In this document: positions 52,800 to 63,789 of the stretch, piece after piece | Layout: every line of letters starts with the position of its first letter | Position numbering within the stretch: the first letter of the stretch is position 1 | The notes under the pieces: generated by a model | The model's database searches: none | The model's input: the letters and a program-made list of their open reading frames with translations, nothing else | Told to the model about the DNA's origin: nothing | DNA from: Symbiodinium natans | Taxonomy: Eukaryota; Sar; Dinophyceae; Suessiales; Symbiodiniaceae | Assembly (NCBI GenBank): GCA_905221605.1 | Contig: CAJNDS010002275.1 | Location: forward strand, 219,001 to 283,000 | Reading direction: 5' to 3' | Length of the DNA: 64,000 nt | Made by a program: the position numbers and the translations under genes

Positions 52800-53600
52800 T
52801 GTCGTTTCGCCTTATTTCGAAAGGTTCGGTGAGCTCTTCGTTGGCTGTTGTCAATCGCTTTTCCTCCATCCCGTCATGGAATGTCATGGACTTCATCAGT
52901 TGTATCGCGTCCTTGCCATCGCAAACACCAACGTGCGTCGTCCGTGTGCCATGTCGAACTATGGGACCTGTGCTCGCCGCAGTCCAAATTGTGCTACTGC
53001 CACAATCCCTTCGCGGTTTGGACCGTTTTGGTAGGTGCATCTCTACACTGACTCTACACGTCGCGAGAACGTGACATCGACGTACCATCCGGCATCGAAG
53101 CTCTGGACGCTTCCGATTTGTGTTCTGCCCTCATAAGGGGATGTGCACTTGGCAATGCGCACATCGTGGTCGTACACTGTTCACGGTCTACTCTGGTTTG
53201 TTGTTTTTCGCAGGTTAGTTTAGGGCCCGGACATTTAAAGCTTAAAGTCCACCTGCAGCACCGATCACCACAGTCCAGCCAGGCTCACAATACGTAACTG
53301 CCCGTTGCAAAGGGCATTGCAAAGGGCAGCCTAAGTTGTGTATCCTCACAAGGGCCTGGGAGAGACAAGCAGCGTTCGAAAGATGCCGTGTGTGTTGGAA
53401 CTGGGACGGGTGACTGCTTCGTCAACAAGCTGAGGCGCGAAGGACCAACCACCGGCTCAGGTGGCTTGGATCATACATGATTAGACGTTCAATACGTTTC
53501 GCCTCTTGGGAATATAGATAAGACAGTGGCACTGATTGGATTTGGTTGGTTTCATAGACTTGGTCCTATTGGTCAGCTGCTGACTTGTGCCGGTCCCAAA
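52800..53600. other. no supported gene
   Basis: Three overlapping + frames and one - frame (52732-53088) are open at 52800-53088, which suggests chance. Beyond that, nothing. Confidence 0.4.
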
Positions 53601-53679
53601 GCTGAGGCACCCATGCTACCAAGGCAGCTTGCTCAAGCCTAGCCGAATTGTTGAGTGTTGGTCCAATGCAGCAGGTGGC

Positions 53680-53905
53680 TTCCATTCGTTTTTCAGGTCC
53701 TACCCTTCACGAGTTGATGACGCAGCACCGGGCAGGGATGCTCGCACTTTCTCCGACGAGATCCTGGACCGTGTGCGTCTGCCTTGTTTAGACAAGGGGC
53801 TGATGTCCTGCCGCGCATGCAACTTAGCCAGGTCAATCGGCTTGATCAAAGAAAGCAGAAGGCATTGCTGAAAATGCTGGATTCTCTGGAGGCTGAAATG
53901 GGGGT
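53680..53905 (+). CDS. candidate exons, coiled coil
   Basis: 53832-about 53900 (after TTAGCCAG) reads VNRLDQRKQKALLKMLDSLE then AEMG, a clear heptad helix. The preceding frame at 53700-53780 (GPTLHELMTQHRAGMLAL) may be the exon before it; a second frame there is also open. Confidence 0.5.
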
Positions 53906-53909
53906 GATG

Positions 53910-54410
53910 AGGTGGATTGGGTTATATTGAGCAAGATTTGAGTCGGCTTGGAAGGTTCGGAATTCATGTTCTTATGCGGGGAAAGAAGTTTAAATCAAGA
54001 GTGTGTACATCCGATGCGAACATGTGCGTGAGCTTCACCTTCAAGCTTTGTAGTCCTCGAGCTATCTCGAGCTGACAAGCAGGGGAGCTTCGAGAAGCAC
54101 AGCATGAGAGCACCACGAGGGGTCACCAACGTGTTGTGACGTGTTGTGATGTCGAGGAGGAGCACTCGCATCCAGCGCATCCAGCAGCTTTTGAATCCAC
54201 CGAGGCCTTGGTCATCCTTGGTCATTCTCACTCTCTGCTCACGCTTTGACGTCTTGCGTTTGCACAGGTGCAGCCGACCTCCTTGCAGCCTTCAGCTTAG
54301 GAGATGATAACACAAAACAAGGCTTCAGATTTTGACTTGTTTTGGTTGCCTTTCGACCTTGAGGTCCTCGCACTCGGACCTTCGCTTCAAACTCAGCCGC
54401 AGGTCACTAG
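53910..54410. other. no secure exon
   Basis: A + frame at 54070-54220 (QAGELREAQHESTTRGHQRV) and a - frame over the same DNA compete. Unassigned. Confidence 0.35.
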
Positions 54411-54415
54411 GTCAG

Positions 54416-54520
54416 GGAGTCCTGAAAGCACGCGAACGCTGCCAACGAGCCGAGGCGGAGCTCGATGTGAGGAGAGAAGTTCTGAGCGGTCTGAGCCCCA
54501 GCTTCGATGCCAGGACAACT
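54416..54520 (+). CDS. coiled-coil exon
   Basis: After AGGTCAG, reads GVLKARERCQRAEAELDVRR then EVLSGLSPSFDAR, to TAG at about 54524. Charged heptads. Confidence 0.55.
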
Positions 54521-54681
54521 TGCTAGATTTGGTAGTTGCCGCCGATCCTGCGCTTTGCCTAGAGGGCCTGTCCTTCTGGCAGTCTCGTATCGTTGTTACC
54601 TGTTGGCCTCTTGTTGGCCTCCAACCCTCCGTCCCTTCAAGTTGAACGCAGCCGGGCAGCGTGACCGCTTACAGCTGTAAC

Positions 54682-54701
54682 GGGGGGGGGGGGGGGGGGG
54701 G
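54682..54701. repeat. 20-base G-run
   Basis: Uninterrupted homopolymer of G. Length is likely to be unreliable in sequencing. Confidence 0.95.
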
Positions 54702-54709
54702 AGAGTGGC

Positions 54710-55630
54710 CCCCGACATTAAACCCCTCACCTACTAGTAAGGGTCTGCAGCTTGTGTTTAACAGAATCGAGGTGCTGCTGCTTTCGTTCGCCCTGCTCTG
54801 ATTTCAATAGAGGTAGTTGATGAAAGGGTTCATAGCGGGCACATAGTGGGTTAGGAGGCCTCAGGCGGTCGACAGGCCCCGCAAGGGGCCCATGCAGGTC
54901 CCAAAAAATTCTGAGAAGGGCCTGAAGATCCACAGGTGGTCCACAGCAAGGCCCGTAGCTGGTCCATAAGGGGTGCCAAGGCTTTCAAGGCTTTGCTCCT
55001 AGCACACACTCGGCTCCCAGCATTCCTGGCCAAAAAGCCAAGAATGAAGATGGTCGTCACTTGCGACATGAATCGATAGCTGCTTGGTGAATTTGACTTT
55101 GTCGCACTTTGTCGCGCTGTCGCCAAGTCCACCTGAAGATGCGCAGCAGGAGCTCCTGCTCTTGCCTCAATGGTCCTCAATGCGGCAGATTGGATAGACA
55201 TCAAGCTTATCAAGCTGGCAACTTGCATCTCAGGCAGTCCTTGCAGGCTCTAGAGCTCTTCCGCTCATCGCAGAGCCGAAGGCAGAGAAGTCATACCATC
55301 ACGTTACGATGTTTCAATTATGTTCGATGGCGATGTGCAGGTTGAACTTTCATAAACCATCCAAGCTGCTTGGGAAGGTTCTTTTCTGCGAATCTGCATG
55401 GCGAGCCACAAGAGCAGGCACTATCCCACTATGCCAGTCGAGGGGGCATAAGGGGACGTAGGTCCTTCCGACTTAAGGCACTCTTGCTGTGTCACGTGGT
55501 GGTCGTTCGTGTCAAGGATTTTCCTCAAAAAGCTCGCTCTTAAGTCAGCTACGGTATAGGCTTGCGTAATTTGGTAACACATGCAGCAGCCAAATCGGAG
55601 TCTTCAGACTCATGCAACACGCAAGGCAAA
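54710..55630. other. unassigned
   Basis: Frames on both strands (54851-55228 -, 55109-55345 +) without motifs. Confidence 0.4.
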
Positions 55631-55637
55631 GTGCCAG

Positions 55638-55790
55638 TGTGATGTGCTGCATTCTTTGTATGCCGATCTAGAGAGGGTATGGGAGCGTGAGATGTTCTAT
55701 CACAATAAGTGCTCTAGAGCGATTACGTTGCCCGAAAAGAGAACAACATCACCAACATACCAGGGCGCAAAGTGTGAGCAGACAGCTTCT
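55638..55790 (+). CDS. candidate exon
   Basis: After GTGCCAG, reads CDVLHSLYADLERVWEREMF then YHNKCSRAITLPEKR; a GT donor (GAGAG|GTATGG) may cut it at 55676. Unknown family. Confidence 0.45.
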
Positions 55791-55799
55791 TGAACTACA

Positions 55800-56570
55800 C
55801 GTGCTGGTTTCAAATTGATACGATCCTGCTATCTCTCAAGTCCCACTCCCAACTCCCGCTCCCGGAAGGATCGGCAGGCTCCGACGCCACTGCACGTGTC
55901 TAAGGCTTCGGTTTGGTGTAGAGATGTCTTCGCAGTCCCTGTATTTTATGCCCAGGCCCGTTGCCCCCGCCCCTTCTCCTGCTCCTGGCGATCAGCTTGA
56001 ACAGGCAAGCACCGTGACTTGGTAGAAGAGCTTCGAGGCATTCCGAAGTATCCGAAACTGTCCGTGCTCAGTGCCTGAGGCCCAGTTTGGATCCGAGAAG
56101 CAAGAGCTCCTTGCAGAGGCTGGCAGCTGAGGGTGCAGCAAAGAGAGGTGCATGGTTGCCGCTGAGCAAGACCACACCAATGACAACGCAACACCGCAAG
56201 GGGACCAAGAACCTCAAGGCCCAAATCTGGCAATTTGCCCTCAACTCCACCAAAGGCACTGAAGGTGATGCAGATGCAACGACAGTGGATTTGGGCCAGA
56301 GGAGTGCAAAGGTGCCTGACCCATTGTACAAGATTTTCCTTCATTTTTCATATTGCGCCTTAAAGCACATTGAGGTCCGAGAGGCCCGAGAGCCCACGAC
56401 CCCCAAAACCAAAGCCGCAAAACCCTGCACATCCGTTGACAATCAAATCGAAGGCCTGCAAGGCCTTAGGTTGGGATTCCTCTATTCCTCCATTGAGCAG
56501 ACAAGGGGCCGTCTTCGATTCTGGACATCGGAAGCCGTGTGTCATCGTGTGTCTCATGCTTACATGCGAG
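55800..56570. other. low-complexity region with long frames
   Basis: A 162-codon + frame (56087-56575) crosses CCCAAAACCAAAGCC-type DNA and is rich in Lys/Thr/Pro. It resembles the telomere-like blocks elsewhere and I do not call it. Confidence 0.4.
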
Positions 56571-56575
56571 GCTAG

Positions 56576-56908
56576 GTGGATTGTCACGAACTTGTGATCG
56601 TGCTGTGTCAGGCAGCTGCCATGGGCCTTGAAATCCCTGTGAGAAACTTCGATGACACCGATGCGCTGGACAGTCGGAGCCTGACACATAGGGAAAGATC
56701 TGCACTGCAGGCCCTTGTCTATATACAGTACCATGCACTTTTTGCAAATCGTTTGCAGAGGTCTCGTCTCAGCAGAGCCACGTGTGACGCTGGGTTCTGG
56801 GGCCTAGCTGCCCTGCTCGGCGATTCTGCACACCCGATGCAATGTCAACTTTTGAGACAGATATGTCTGCTAGCTACTTGTGAATGCACAGAACACCATT
56901 CATGCTGA
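56576..56908 (+). CDS. candidate exon(s) upstream of KATNIP
   Basis: A 110-codon + frame reads MGLEIPVRNFDDTDALDSRS, then a helical ALQALVYIQYHALFANRL and a Cys-rich end, to TGA. It lies 130 bases before the first recognised KATNIP exon and might be part of its N-terminal region; no domain supports that. A - frame over the same DNA is open too. Confidence 0.3.
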   Translation: MDCHELVIVLCQAAAMGLEIPVRNFDDTDALDSRSLTHRERSALQALVYIQYHALFANRLQRSRLSRATCDAGFWGLAALLGDSAHPMQCQLLRQICLLATCECTEHHSC

Positions 56909-57041
56909 GGCTCCTCCCTCATTGCCAACGAGCTGCAGCAAAGCGTAGTGGGCTTTGAACGACCACGCCAGTCTGGCGTGCCTCCAGACAGTCCAACATG
57001 GTCCAACCCAATACAGCTCAGAGTGTTCAGTCAAAGACAAG

Positions 57042-58846
57042 GTGGTGATCCCAACTTTACCTCGGGGAAGGCAGCTTCCTGGTGCAGTTGGAGTGTTAGA
57101 GCAAAGTATCGAGCAACTGGCAAAGAGTAATGTTGCACCCTCTGTAGTGTGTTGCCCGCCCCCCCCCAGAACAGTCGAAGCTGTTTTGTCCCTCTTTACA
57201 CGATGCACGGGTTTTATATGGTGTTAATAGGGAAAAAGTTTATATAAGTTTAAAAGGGACAGCGATGCCCGGCGATTGATTTAAAGGCGCCCCGCGCGGA
57301 ATTTTCTTACGACGCCCGGACGGTTTGACTTTTGAAGAGGGACCTGGTCTGCACTCCCAACAGTCAGGGTGTCCTCAATTTGACCATCAGCGGCCCCCTA
57401 CTAAAGAGGGTGTAACATTAGGTGTCAACAACCTTCGCAGGATGCATGTTGTGCAGGGTCCTGGTCTTCAACTGCGTCTCGACTTGGGGTGACAAGGATT
57501 TTGTTGGCCTTGCTGGTGTCCTTACCTCAGACCATTCGAACCCCAGCTGCCCTGGCAACCTTGACCTTGACACTTCGTTGACGCTTCCTGCCTGAGATCG
57601 AAATCTTTGATGGCCGTGGATTCCCTGTCGTCTTGAAAGATCTTAATCGACAGGCCAGACGCATACATGTCGTGGCATGTAGCAGCTCGAAACTCCCCCG
57701 ACACGTTGCATGGCATGGCAGCGCCGTCCAGGTCACTGCCGACCCTCACTCGATCAATGTGATCTCCTTTGTCCAGACATCTGTGCTCGTTGCATTCGAA
57801 AGCTCATTGAGTGAAATGCCTCCATAGTCACACAGTATCACATAGTGACAGTGCTACATTCTCTGAGAGGCCTCTGTAATGCCCTGCAGCATCCCCCCAC
57901 TCCAATCCGCCTTCCGCTCCTTTCTTGCGCAACCAACTCGGTTCTCTCACCTGCCAAGGCGGAAGAAAGTTTCTTACGGTAGAGTAGAACCGAACCATAA
58001 ACTCAAAGCCAGCTCAGGCTGAGCATTGAGCCATTGAGGTTCTGGACGAGTATGACCATGATCCTCGCACTCCGGACAAGCTCTTTGACCAGGCCTAAGG
58101 CAACAGCTGATGGAACACCTTCAAGATGTTCTGCCTGCTCCAGGTCAACCTGACTCGCGATGATCTTCATGTGTGGCTGCATGCCTTATCACTTTCAGCA
58201 TAATGATCGTGTAGGCATCCAGCTAAATCCAATTGTCATCGTCATTCGTTGTTTTTAGAACCTGCGAAGGCTTGCACCCTTCTTCAACGGCCGCGTGCAC
58301 ACAGTTCGGCACTTACGGGCACAACACGTCGAGAAGTGGTGTCCCTTTTTGGTTCTCCCAGGTGACAGTGGACCTGGACTGCCAGACTGAAATCAGCATG
58401 ATTAGAGTCTCCTGGCTTTTCAAACGTGAATGCGCTCGTGCATGATTGATGGAAAAACGTATGTCAGCTCCGCCGTCAAGGTCTGGAACTACAACAAGTC
58501 TCGTCTGCACTCGAGCAGGGGCGTGAGGTTCGGAAGCTCAGCTCTTCCCGTTACTTGGGGCTGTGAAACTCCGTAGCATGCCGTGACAATCGCCTGGCCG
58601 TGCAAGGGACCTGGAAATCCTCTTGGACGGTCATGCAATCTTCATTGGGGAGGTGATCGCAAGGTTGCTCCTTTTAGCACCATCTCAGAAGCAGTCGGTG
58701 GTGTAGGTCAGGCGAGCCCCTGGGGTGTTGACCAAACCGGAAGAGGTCCCTCTGCGCGGTTGCTGTTCACATACACCAAGTGCTTGCCCCCTTGGCTCTA
58801 GGCGTGCGAACTCATCCTGTTCACGCAAGATGAGTCCGTTTTAGAG
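57042..58846 (+). CDS. KATNIP: KATNIP module 1 (about 13 exons)
   Basis: 57042-57070 VVIPTLPRG, GC donor. 57457-57517 VLVFNCVSTWGDKDFVGLAG, GT donor. 57597-about 57635 IEIFDGRGFPVVL. 57732-57758 VTADPHSIN, GT donor. 58039-58092 VLDEYDHDPRTPDKLFDQ, GC donor. 58144-58175 VNLTRDDLHV, GC donor. 58270-58303 LAPFFNGRVHT, GT donor. 58362-58406 VTVDLDCQTEISMIR, GT donor. 58481-58527 VWNYNKSRLHSSRGV, GT donor. 58607-58652 DLEILLDGHAIFIGE, GT donor. 58802-58846 ACELILFTQDESVLE, GC donor. Codons split across junctions restore W-L-A-P-F and R-V-L-V. The exon or exons between 58653 and 58801 are uncertain. Confidence 0.87.
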
Positions 58847-61800
58847 GCATGGCATTGAAGTGAGTGCAGTGGCAGATGCGCAGAGTCGCGATGCCAGGCA
58901 GTTGCGGAACATGACTGGTTGCCAGCACATCTGCCGGTCGACTCTGATGAGGCGCCAACGTCACTCCTGCTTGTTCATGAGACGAATACAGAAATTGGTA
59001 ATTAATTATGCATGCCGGTAGGTTTAGGAGCAAAAGTAGCAGATAAGCCCATGCATATACCTACACATATGATATATATATATATGTCTATCTATATACG
59101 TGGTGTTATGTATGTATGTAAATGTACACATATTCATACATGTTTTTCTCACTCATCATTTTTTCTGCTTCCGCGCCTCCCTCGAGGACCAACTTGGCAA
59201 GCACACATTAGAACACAACTCCCCCTCGTAACCCCCAAAAGAACGGAAGGCAGAGACTGGCTGCACAATTTGTTGCATATGTCTTCTCTTGGGGGTTGGT
59301 GTTTAAATTTCGGATGTTTTAACATGTCGTGGTAGGGTGGGGGGGAAGTTGATTTAGATGTTTCGGAACTTTGGGAGTATGCTAGGTTGAAATCTTGACT
59401 GCTTATACTCGACCCCCAAAACCCTGAAAAGCGTGACGGTATCTTTTGCATGTTGTACACAATGTATACATACATTATGTATAACTATAGTCATATATGT
59501 AGATGGGCGACCGCCTACGATGCGCCCCCCCACCCCCCACCCTCCCCCCTATGGTCAAAGACGCATCAACGTTTGCAAAACCGCAACATCATAAGGTTCT
59601 TACCAAATTATTCAGTTATTCATTTGAAGACGTATGAAGATACTCTACAGAGAGCGAGAGAGCTAAGCATGCAAAGAGAGAGAGAGAGAGTATGTCCGAC
59701 ATTCAAGATCATAAGATTCTCCTCTCGGGGGTTGTTCTTTGGATGTTTTTTGTTTTGTTGGCTCACGGGAGCCAAAAGTCGACAAATCGAGAAGACGTTC
59801 AGTCACAAGACTAAGAGTGCTCTCAGACGTAATTTGCATGCATATTCGAAAAGGAATCCTGGAAAGAAGTGGAGACCACGTAAAACAGGTAGGGGCGGGG
59901 CTTTTTTGGTTTTATTTTTGTTGTGTTGGCAGCAGCTCCAGCTTTGTCTGGCAGGAGTTTCAGGAAGATGCAGCTGAGGCTTAGAGCGTTTTGCGTCACG
60001 CTTCCTGTGCCATTGTTGATGCTCCGCCTTCAACAGCTTCAGAAGAGGCATTATGCTTAGCAGGCCGATGAATTCGGTGCTCTTGGTGGCAGACCCCCAA
60101 CTGCTGATTGTGCACTCGTCTGGTGCTCAGATGGCATCTGTTTGACTGGCTGTGTGCTCGACAAGCCATATCAATGTTGCGAAAGTGCTGACATACACAA
60201 CAGCATCTGCAGATCCGCCATCGCATGAGAAGCTAGAGCAGATGTTCGCCTTGAATAAAGACCAAACCCAAGCCAGTCTCAGATGTGGGTTTGCAGTGAC
60301 CCAAGCTGACCAAGCTTGGATTGTTGCCAGGCCGGGGGATTTTCGCCTCGCGGACAGGACTGAGCTTGCAACAAACACCTGTGTCGCACTTTTTTCGAGA
60401 TGCTTTCCGTGTCCATCAGAAGACGCCGCGCCTCTCTGATGGCCGGCCACTGACGCGGGCCATGGAACGATCAAGGGGACGCGGGACAGCCTGCGTCCCA
60501 AGCACCACTGCATGGCAGTCCTTTGGCAATACGCGGGCGCATGCCAAGGTTTGCAGCTCTATCACTCTGCTGGTCCACCTTGCTATTTTGCCATTACATG
60601 CCATCAATAAGCAGCAGAGCTGTCCAGCGGAAGAGGCATCGAGACCCTTGCCAGGTCAACTCAACCTGGGGAGATCAGTTCTACGTGGGACTGACAGCGC
60701 TGGAGGCGAGGCGAACAACGCCATGTTGACATGTAAGTGCACCTTCATTTTCTGTTCCGGAGGGGGGGGGGGCAGGATGCAGTGGTTCGGCTTGGGTCAA
60801 AGCATCTGCATGGGCACATCGGCAGGTCCTGGATGGAAATCTTGCCCCTATTCCATCAGATGAGGCTCCGTGGCATGTTTTCAGCGGAGCCAAGATGCAT
60901 CAGTGTTGGGACAAGGCCACACCTGGCAACTGTTAATCATCTTGCATACTCTACATTGCTACACATTCCTGAAAACCGTCTGCATGTACTCATGCAAGCT
61001 TCAACGCAACTCTGCTTGGCTTCGGCATTCCAAAAGTCTTTTCTGGGTTTGGCAAGCAGGGCAAATTGCGTGCTCAGCTCTCACATACTTCTGTCGCGTC
61101 CCCTTCCTCAATGCGCAAACACCACTGTGGGCTGCCCGTCATGTGAAAAGTACATAGCCACAAGGATGCGTGCAGTTTCCTATCGCTACATCCAGAGCAA
61201 AGCTCCAGAATTCTGGATGTTCTTCGAACGCTCCAGATGCTGCATCTTCTTTGGCTTCAAGTTGTGGGGGCATGCACGCAAGGCTCTTGCATCTCCCAAT
61301 TAGCTGGTCAACTGCCGTGTATAAGTCGATTTGTTTGCGGAATGCAACCGAGGGTGCCAGAACAAAGCAAAAGCACACACATCGGGAACGTCTTATGCCG
61401 GCCCTGTTGGGAAGACACTTGTGGACATCAGGTGAAGCTGGAAGCGTATCCCAGAGACTTGAATGATCTTGAGGCAGGAAGAGACGGGCATGGTTGAAGG
61501 ATTTGCCTGTCGATGGGCCGCTCTCAGCCTTGCAGGGGGTGGAGGGTGATGTCCGAACACTGAGCAACCTTCTGAACGGGGCGCGCCCGTCAGTTGCCCT
61601 CTGCTGACTTTCACAACAATGGATTGTGTTAACTGCCCAAGGTTTGCTGCACGGTAGATGACCAGCACATGTGGCTTGCACCCTTCTTGAAGGCGTGCAA
61701 CTTTGCTGTTTTGGGCTTCTAAGATCCTGAGGTGTCTGTGTACGTGCATGATGCATTATGATGCAATATGAGGCTGCGCCTGAGACTTTGGATGACGACC

Positions 61801-63787
61801 AAAACGACGTGAGCGTTCGAAGCCCCAGTGCAGCAGCACATGGAGATGCTTAAGTGTGGATGGTGGATCAACCACATTGTGCTCGCTTGCCAGCAGCGCA
61901 ACTACATCCGCATCAGCTTTGATGCAGACCGTGAGGCACGAGGGTTGCCTGTGCAGTTGGAGAGCAGCGAGAAAGACTAACACTGGCGGCAAGCATCAGA
62001 TTCTGCACTTCTATGACTCCGCTTCTGGCTTTCTGAAACGGAGGTTGCAGGATTCAACGTCTGGAACTACAACAAGAACCTGGAGGACTTTTGCTTCACA
62101 ATGAACCAAGTTTATGACATCTCGGTGCTTCCAAAGGCAAACCAAAGCATGCTACTTCTTCAGTCCCATGAAAGGACACATGCAGAGGCATTCGGGAGTT
62201 TTCTGTCTATTGCGATGACAGGCCTTTTGCATGAATTCATTATCCCGCTTGTGCGAATCATGTGTGTCAGAAACAAGTTGCAGAGGTACATTGCCACATT
62301 CCTGTGCCGTAAAGCTCCGGGCAGCATGCCCAGCATTCTCTCGACACAGTTAGGCGGCAATCAGCTTGAGTTTTGCTATTTCCCCTGACATGTAGGATTC
62401 GTAAGACCATATGCCATATGCCATGTCTCTGGATGCGATGCTCTAGGCCACGTGCACTTCGATTTCAAGCAGGTTGTTCTCCTTGACCAGCCGCCTTCCG
62501 TGCGCTACGCATAGTCCAAGCGGCTGCGTGACAAGTTGCCGAAGCGCCACTTGCCAGGATCTTGCCAGACGGGCTCCACCTCGGCTGCCCTCTCGCTCTG
62601 CAAGCAGGCCAAGGGCACAACATGGCATGACCTGCTTACATGACCTGGTTGAGAATTGCAAAAGGGTTCTTCCCTTTTCTTACTCTGGGACAGTACGTAA
62701 CGGTTGAAGGCGGCGCGACGGTGAGAATCGTGAAGCGGCCAGGGCTCGACCACCAAGCGGATCCGAAAGGAGTGCCGCACTGCCACTTGTAGTGTATGCC
62801 GATGTTGTCTGTCTCAGGCGAGTCATGTCATTGACACGCACACACAAGCTTTTAGACTGTCTAATTCTATTTTGCAGGGCTCTTGGGCACTACCATGCAC
62901 TACACATGTGTTGCTCCGGCATGACTTTGATCAGCCAATATATGAGTTCTCAGATTTTGGAATGATGACTGCAGTGCTGATCAGGACACCCGCGCAGGTG
63001 GAGGTTGGAACAAGGCTTGTCGCAATTCTCGCATTTCAATGCTGGATGTGTGAAAGACGAATACAACCTGCACAGGCTCGCTGAGCGATCACCCTGTTCC
63101 ATAGACCGCCCACCACAGCAGTGCGACTACGCAAGTTGCGTGTACCGTCACAGCAGTTGCTTGCCAATGTGTTCATGCATCTCGTGCCAGGTACGAAACC
63201 CCCCTCCACCCATGTGGTTTCACATTCAAGCTACTGTTCGCCAGTACATGGTCGGATGCATCGCGCTCAGTTGGGCTCGCAGTAGAAAGATCTTTCACAC
63301 CTTACACTTGTGTTGAGAGTTGCAAGTACGACAGGTTCACTATGTTGGACTTGATGGTGTTGAGGTCCTTGCCACACGTTGTGCGATCATGCTTATGGTA
63401 TAGTAAAGGAATCACCAGATCGCGTGTGATCTGGTCGTGGGTTGTAAGATGGTGTTCCGTGCAGATCTACGATGCATCGGGAAGGCCACTGAGGCCTGAA
63501 GCCGGCGCTTCTGCTCTGGAAGGGCTTCTCAGTTGTGACAGAGATCTTCGATAGTCTTTGCATGTCCTGGGCACATGAAGCCACCGATGAATGATCTGAC
63601 TTTTTCGCATTGAATGCCGTGTTGGCTCTGCGAAGATGCAGGCCGAAGCGTGCGCATTCCAACCATGGCAGTGTCAGGCTCAACCTGCGCCGGTGCACTG
63701 GTGTCTCATTGGTGTGACCCCAAAAGATGCTAGGATATGTCAGCTGTCAGGGACTTGCCGGGCATGGAAGCTGATGTCCGCACGGAG
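57042..63787 (+). CDS. KATNIP: katanin-interacting protein (KATNIP) gene, partial
   Basis: Family motifs appear in the correct order over 6.7 kb: IPTLPRGR, VSTWGD, GLAGIEIFD, DPRTPDKLF, NLTRDDLHVWLAPF, ISMIRVWNYNKSR, SRGVRDLEILLDG and LILFTQDESVLEA, then a second set (STWGDQFYVGLTALE, YPRDLNDL, DVRTLSNLLNG, YIRISFD, VWNYNKN, RKAPG) and a third (HYVGLDGVEIYD, DLPGMEADVRT). These are the repeated KATNIP domains (formerly KIAA0556). The family's proteins bind microtubules and katanin at basal bodies and are needed for normal cilia. Exons are 27-188 bases; junctions were set by the protein motifs. The N-terminus is not identified and the gene leaves the window at the right edge. Confidence 0.87.
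58847..60654. other. long KATNIP intron or introns with simple repeats
   Basis: Between modules 1 and 2 I find no KATNIP motif. The DNA contains a TATA tract (59067-59098), degenerate AACCCCC/GGGTTGG blocks (59220-59440), a C-rich run (59525-59550) and a (GA)n run (59674-59690). A + frame at 60215-60330 (LEQMFALNKDQTQASLRCGF) is coding-like and could be an extra exon. Confidence 0.55.
60655..62492 (+). CDS. KATNIP: KATNIP module 2
   Basis: 60655-60705 VNSTWGDQFYVGLTALE, GC donor. 60826-about 60875 VLDGNLAPIPSDEA, the counterpart of EIFDGRGFPV. 61432-61473 VKLEAYPRDLNDLE, GC donor. 61536-61580 GVEGDVRTLSNLLNG, GC donor. About 61860-61920 QQRNYIRISFDAD, the strand counterpart. 62051-about 62100 FNVWNYNKNLEDF, in a frame open to 62388. 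Within that frame, about 62308-62345 reads CRKAPGSMPSILS. About 62450-62492 HVHFDFKQVVLLDQP. The WLAPF-like exon was not found, and the exact ends after 62051 are approximate. Confidence 0.8.
62500..63330. other. KATNIP intron region with one possible exon
   Basis: 62880-62997 (after TTGCAG, before GTGGAG) reads VLLRHDFDQPIYEFSDFGMM then TAVLIRTPAQ and is coding-like; it may be the start of module 3. The rest has open frames without motifs. Confidence 0.4.
63335..63787 (+). CDS. KATNIP: KATNIP module 3, start
   Basis: 63335-63364 VHYVGLDGVE (30-base exon after CGACAG, GT donor). 63465-about 63525 IYDASGRPLRPEAGASALEG. 63744-63787 VRDLPGMEADVRTE, GC donor, the counterpart of the RDLNDLEGVEGDVRT exon pair of module 2. 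The following segment should lie beyond 64000. Confidence 0.8.
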
Positions 63788-63789
63788 GC

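Noticed and set aside
60737-61303. 188-codon plus-strand frame inside KATNIP
   Set aside because: KATNIP exon 60826 uses a different frame; the long frame starts in a G-run region and shows no KATNIP motif.
61139-61756. 205-codon minus-strand frame
   Set aside because: Lies over KATNIP exons 61432-61473 and 61536-61580 on the plus strand, so it is a shadow.
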